Below the pieces are notes generated by a model that ran no database searches, had not been told where the DNA came from, and saw only the letters and a list, made by a program, of their open reading frames with translations. The translations under genes were made by a program, and so were the position numbers. This document shows, one piece after another, positions 5,511 to 6,224 of a DNA stretch of 6,224 bases; within the stretch, counting starts at the first letter, position 1; every line of letters starts with the position of its first letter. Origin of the DNA: Actinomycetota bacterium (GTDB taxonomy: Bacteria; Actinomycetota; Actinomycetes; Actinomycetales; Microbacteriaceae); assembly GCA_009703465.1 (NCBI GenBank), contig WLGC01000050.1, positions 1-6,224 on the forward strand. Direction: 5' to 3'.

Positions 5511-5582
5511 TGCCCCTAGCAGGAATCGAACCTGCGCCCCCGCCTCCGGAGGGCGGTGCTCTATCCCCTGAGCTATAGGGGC
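5511..5582 (-). tRNA. tRNA-Arg (anticodon CCG)
   Basis: A 72-nt cloverleaf on the minus strand has acceptor stem GCCCCTA/TAGGGGC, D arm GCTC...GAGC, anticodon stem CCGCC/GGCGG with loop CTCCGGA, a 4-nt variable loop GGGC, T arm GCAGG/CCTGC with loop TTCGATT, and discriminator A (5511). The anticodon CCG reads the Arg codon CGG. An A in the D loop (GGGGATA) at about position 20 is the known Arg identity element. No CCA is encoded: CGA follows the discriminator, so CCA must be added enzymatically. This differs from the initiator tRNA in the same window. The gene lies upstream of dedA on the same strand and divergent from argS, whose product charges it. Confidence 0.97.
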
Positions 5583-5597
5583 AAAAGGGTTGTGTTA

Positions 5598-5626
5598 AGA
5601 CTAACAGCGCCCTTCCCTTAGGTTCA
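5598..5626 (-). promoter_or_regulatory. Promoter of the tRNA-Arg/dedA transcript
   Basis: On the minus strand TGAACC (5621-5626) and TAGTCT (5598-5603) are separated by 17 nt, a canonical spacing. The -10 fits TANNNT, while the -35 is a partial match to TTGACA. Transcription would start near 5591, about 9 nt before the mature tRNA 5' end at 5582. Confidence 0.55.
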
Positions 5627-5658
5627 GGCCCAAAACGACTGTGAAAATGACTACAAAG

Positions 5659-5664
5659 TATGAT
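5659..5664 (+). promoter_or_regulatory. Candidate -10 box of argS
   Basis: TATGAT is a near-consensus -10 and would start transcription near 5671, giving an argS leader of about 53 nt. No convincing -35 lies 16-19 bp upstream (around 5634-5642). If this is the promoter, the terminator hairpin at 5686-5709 falls inside the argS leader. Confidence 0.45.
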
Positions 5665-5685
5665 TGAACTTAATTCTTGACCAAC

Positions 5686-5709
5686 GGAGGCCTTTTGGGC
5701 CTCCTTTTT
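5686..5709 (+). terminator. Intrinsic terminator or attenuator in the argS leader
   Basis: GGAGGCC (5686-5692) pairs perfectly with GGCCTCC (5698-5704) across a TTTTG loop and is followed directly by five T (5705-5709). This is a textbook forward-oriented intrinsic terminator; the minus strand has no T tract. It ends only 14 nt before the argS start codon, and its forward input can come only from the short divergent region or from readthrough antisense to dedA. It may therefore act as an attenuator of argS, or stop rdgB readthrough. Confidence 0.75.
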
Positions 5710-5712
5710 ACT

Positions 5713-5717
5713 AAGGA
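5713..5717 (+). promoter_or_regulatory. argS: Ribosome binding site that decides the argS TTG start
   Basis: AAGGA lies 6 nt before TTG 5724. An in-frame TAA at 5712-5714 rules out any earlier start in this frame, and no ATG or GTG occurs in the first codons, so the TTG is the only credible start. Confidence 0.8.
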
Positions 5718-5723
5718 CCAACT

Positions 5724-6224
5724 TTGACTCCAGCCGAGCTATCCGCGGCGATCATCAAATCCATTGCTGCCGTTCAGGCCAATGGCCAACTAGCCGCGGG
5801 CGAGCTACCTACCGAAGTAGTAGTGGAGCGGCCAAAGAATCGTCAGCACGGTGACTGGTCAACAAATGTTGCCATGCAGTTAGCTCCAAAATTTGACCTA
5901 AGCCCAAGAGCTTTTGCGGAACTGATTACCGGCGAGCTTAAAAAGATTTCTGGGGTTGAGGGTGTTGAGATTGCTGGCCCTGGTTTCATAAACCTAAGCG
6001 TTAGTGCAGCATCTGTTGGAAGCATCGCAAAGGTAATTGTTGAGACCGGCAATAGTTATGGTCACGGCAACGACTTAGCTGGGGTCAAGCTAAATCTAGA
6101 GTTTGTATCGGCAAATCCAACTGGACCGATTCACATGGGTGGAACTCGTTGGGCAGCTGTTGGCGACTCGCTGGCTCGAATCTTTGAAGCGCAGGGTGCA
6201 GCAGTTACTCGTGAGTACTACTTC
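5724..6224 (+). CDS. argS: Arginyl-tRNA synthetase, N-terminal part (cut by window end)
   Basis: Only the first 167 codons are present; the frame is open at the window edge. The class I synthetase joins arginine to tRNA-Arg in the cytoplasm. The N-terminal additional domain, which binds the tRNA D-loop, runs from TPAELSAAI to about 110 and includes RPKNRQHGDWSTNVAMQLA (36-54) and GPGFINL (85-91). The catalytic domain then opens with LEFVSANPTGPIHMGGTRWAAVGDSL. This holds the HIGH-type signature as HMGG (127-130), the form I recall from actinobacterial ArgRS, where the last His is Gly. The start is an uncommon TTG, with AAGGA 6 nt upstream and an in-frame stop just before it. It lies divergent to tRNA-Arg(CCG). 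In related actinobacteria argS is often followed by lysA and threonine genes, but these are outside the window. Confidence 0.95.
   Translation, partial: MTPAELSAAIIKSIAAVQANGQLAAGELPTEVVVERPKNRQHGDWSTNVAMQLAPKFDLSPRAFAELITGELKKISGVEGVEIAGPGFINLSVSAASVGSIAKVIVETGNSYGHGNDLAGVKLNLEFVSANPTGPIHMGGTRWAAVGDSLARIFEAQGAAVTREYYF

Noticed and set aside
5660..5680. ATG-started hexapeptide frame (MIELNS) before the argS hairpin
   Set aside because: It contains no Arg codon, has no Shine-Dalgarno, and its ATG lies inside the predicted -10 box, so it would not be transcribed from that promoter.
5677..5714. TTGACC as a -35 box for an argS promoter downstream of the hairpin
   Set aside because: No TANNNT-like -10 occurs at 16-19 bp spacing; the nearest candidates are 24-26 bp away.
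5464..5721. Open frame on the minus strand covering tRNA-Arg
   Set aside because: It reads through the complete tRNA gene and its promoter and overlaps the dedA start. A tRNA cannot also be a conserved coding region here, and the translation is low-complexity.
1..6224. Mobile element, CRISPR array, toxin-antitoxin or defence system
   Set aside because: I looked for transposase or recombinase motifs, spaced repeats, duplicated tRNA ends (attachment sites) and paired small genes on both strands, and saw none. Gene content and composition look uniform and chromosomal.

Overview
This window reads as a compact chromosomal segment from an actinobacterium, most likely Microbacteriaceae and probably a small-genome freshwater lineage of the Rhodoluna/Aquiluna type. 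The reasons are: intermediate base composition (about half G+C by eye); tight gene packing with 0-4 nt junctions; a DUF3039 gene, an actinobacterial family; the actinobacterial murI-rph-rdgB order; a tRNA-Arg(CCG) gene next to argS; and a secreted PKD-like protein whose C-terminal pattern resembles Microbacteriaceae proteins I know. The lineage call is inference; no search was run.

Layout, left to right. An initiator tRNA gene (38-114) with its own -10 element is followed by a very long hairpin terminator (122-175). Next is a monocistronic gene for a secreted or cell-wall-spanning Pro/Lys-rich protein with a divergent PKD-like domain (225-1091). A roughly 105-nt regulatory gap contains three TTCA cores spaced exactly 11 bp apart. 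It leads into a membrane-anchored HtrA-type serine protease (1197-2417), which abuts a DUF3039 gene (2418-2699) with no gap. murI (GTG start, probably leaderless), rph and rdgB follow as one tight operon (2726-4832).

On the opposite strand, a DedA-family membrane protein gene (4818-5486) overlaps the end of rdgB tail-to-tail by 15 nt. It lies just downstream of, and probably shares a transcript with, tRNA-Arg(CCG) (5511-5582). A divergent intergenic region (5583-5723) carries the tRNA promoter on the minus strand. On the plus strand it holds a -10 box, then an intrinsic terminator-like hairpin in the leader of argS. argS starts at TTG 5724 and runs off the window.

Functionally the segment mixes cell-envelope work (PKD-like protein, HtrA protease, MurI for D-glutamate, DedA for lipid-carrier transport) with RNA and nucleotide housekeeping (initiator tRNA, tRNA-Arg, ArgRS, RNase PH, RdgB). 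I found no mobile element, CRISPR array, phage gene, toxin-antitoxin pair or defence system. There is no convincing undescribed multi-gene system here. The best leads are regulatory: the phased repeats before the protease, the terminator inside the argS leader, and two leaderless-type promoters.
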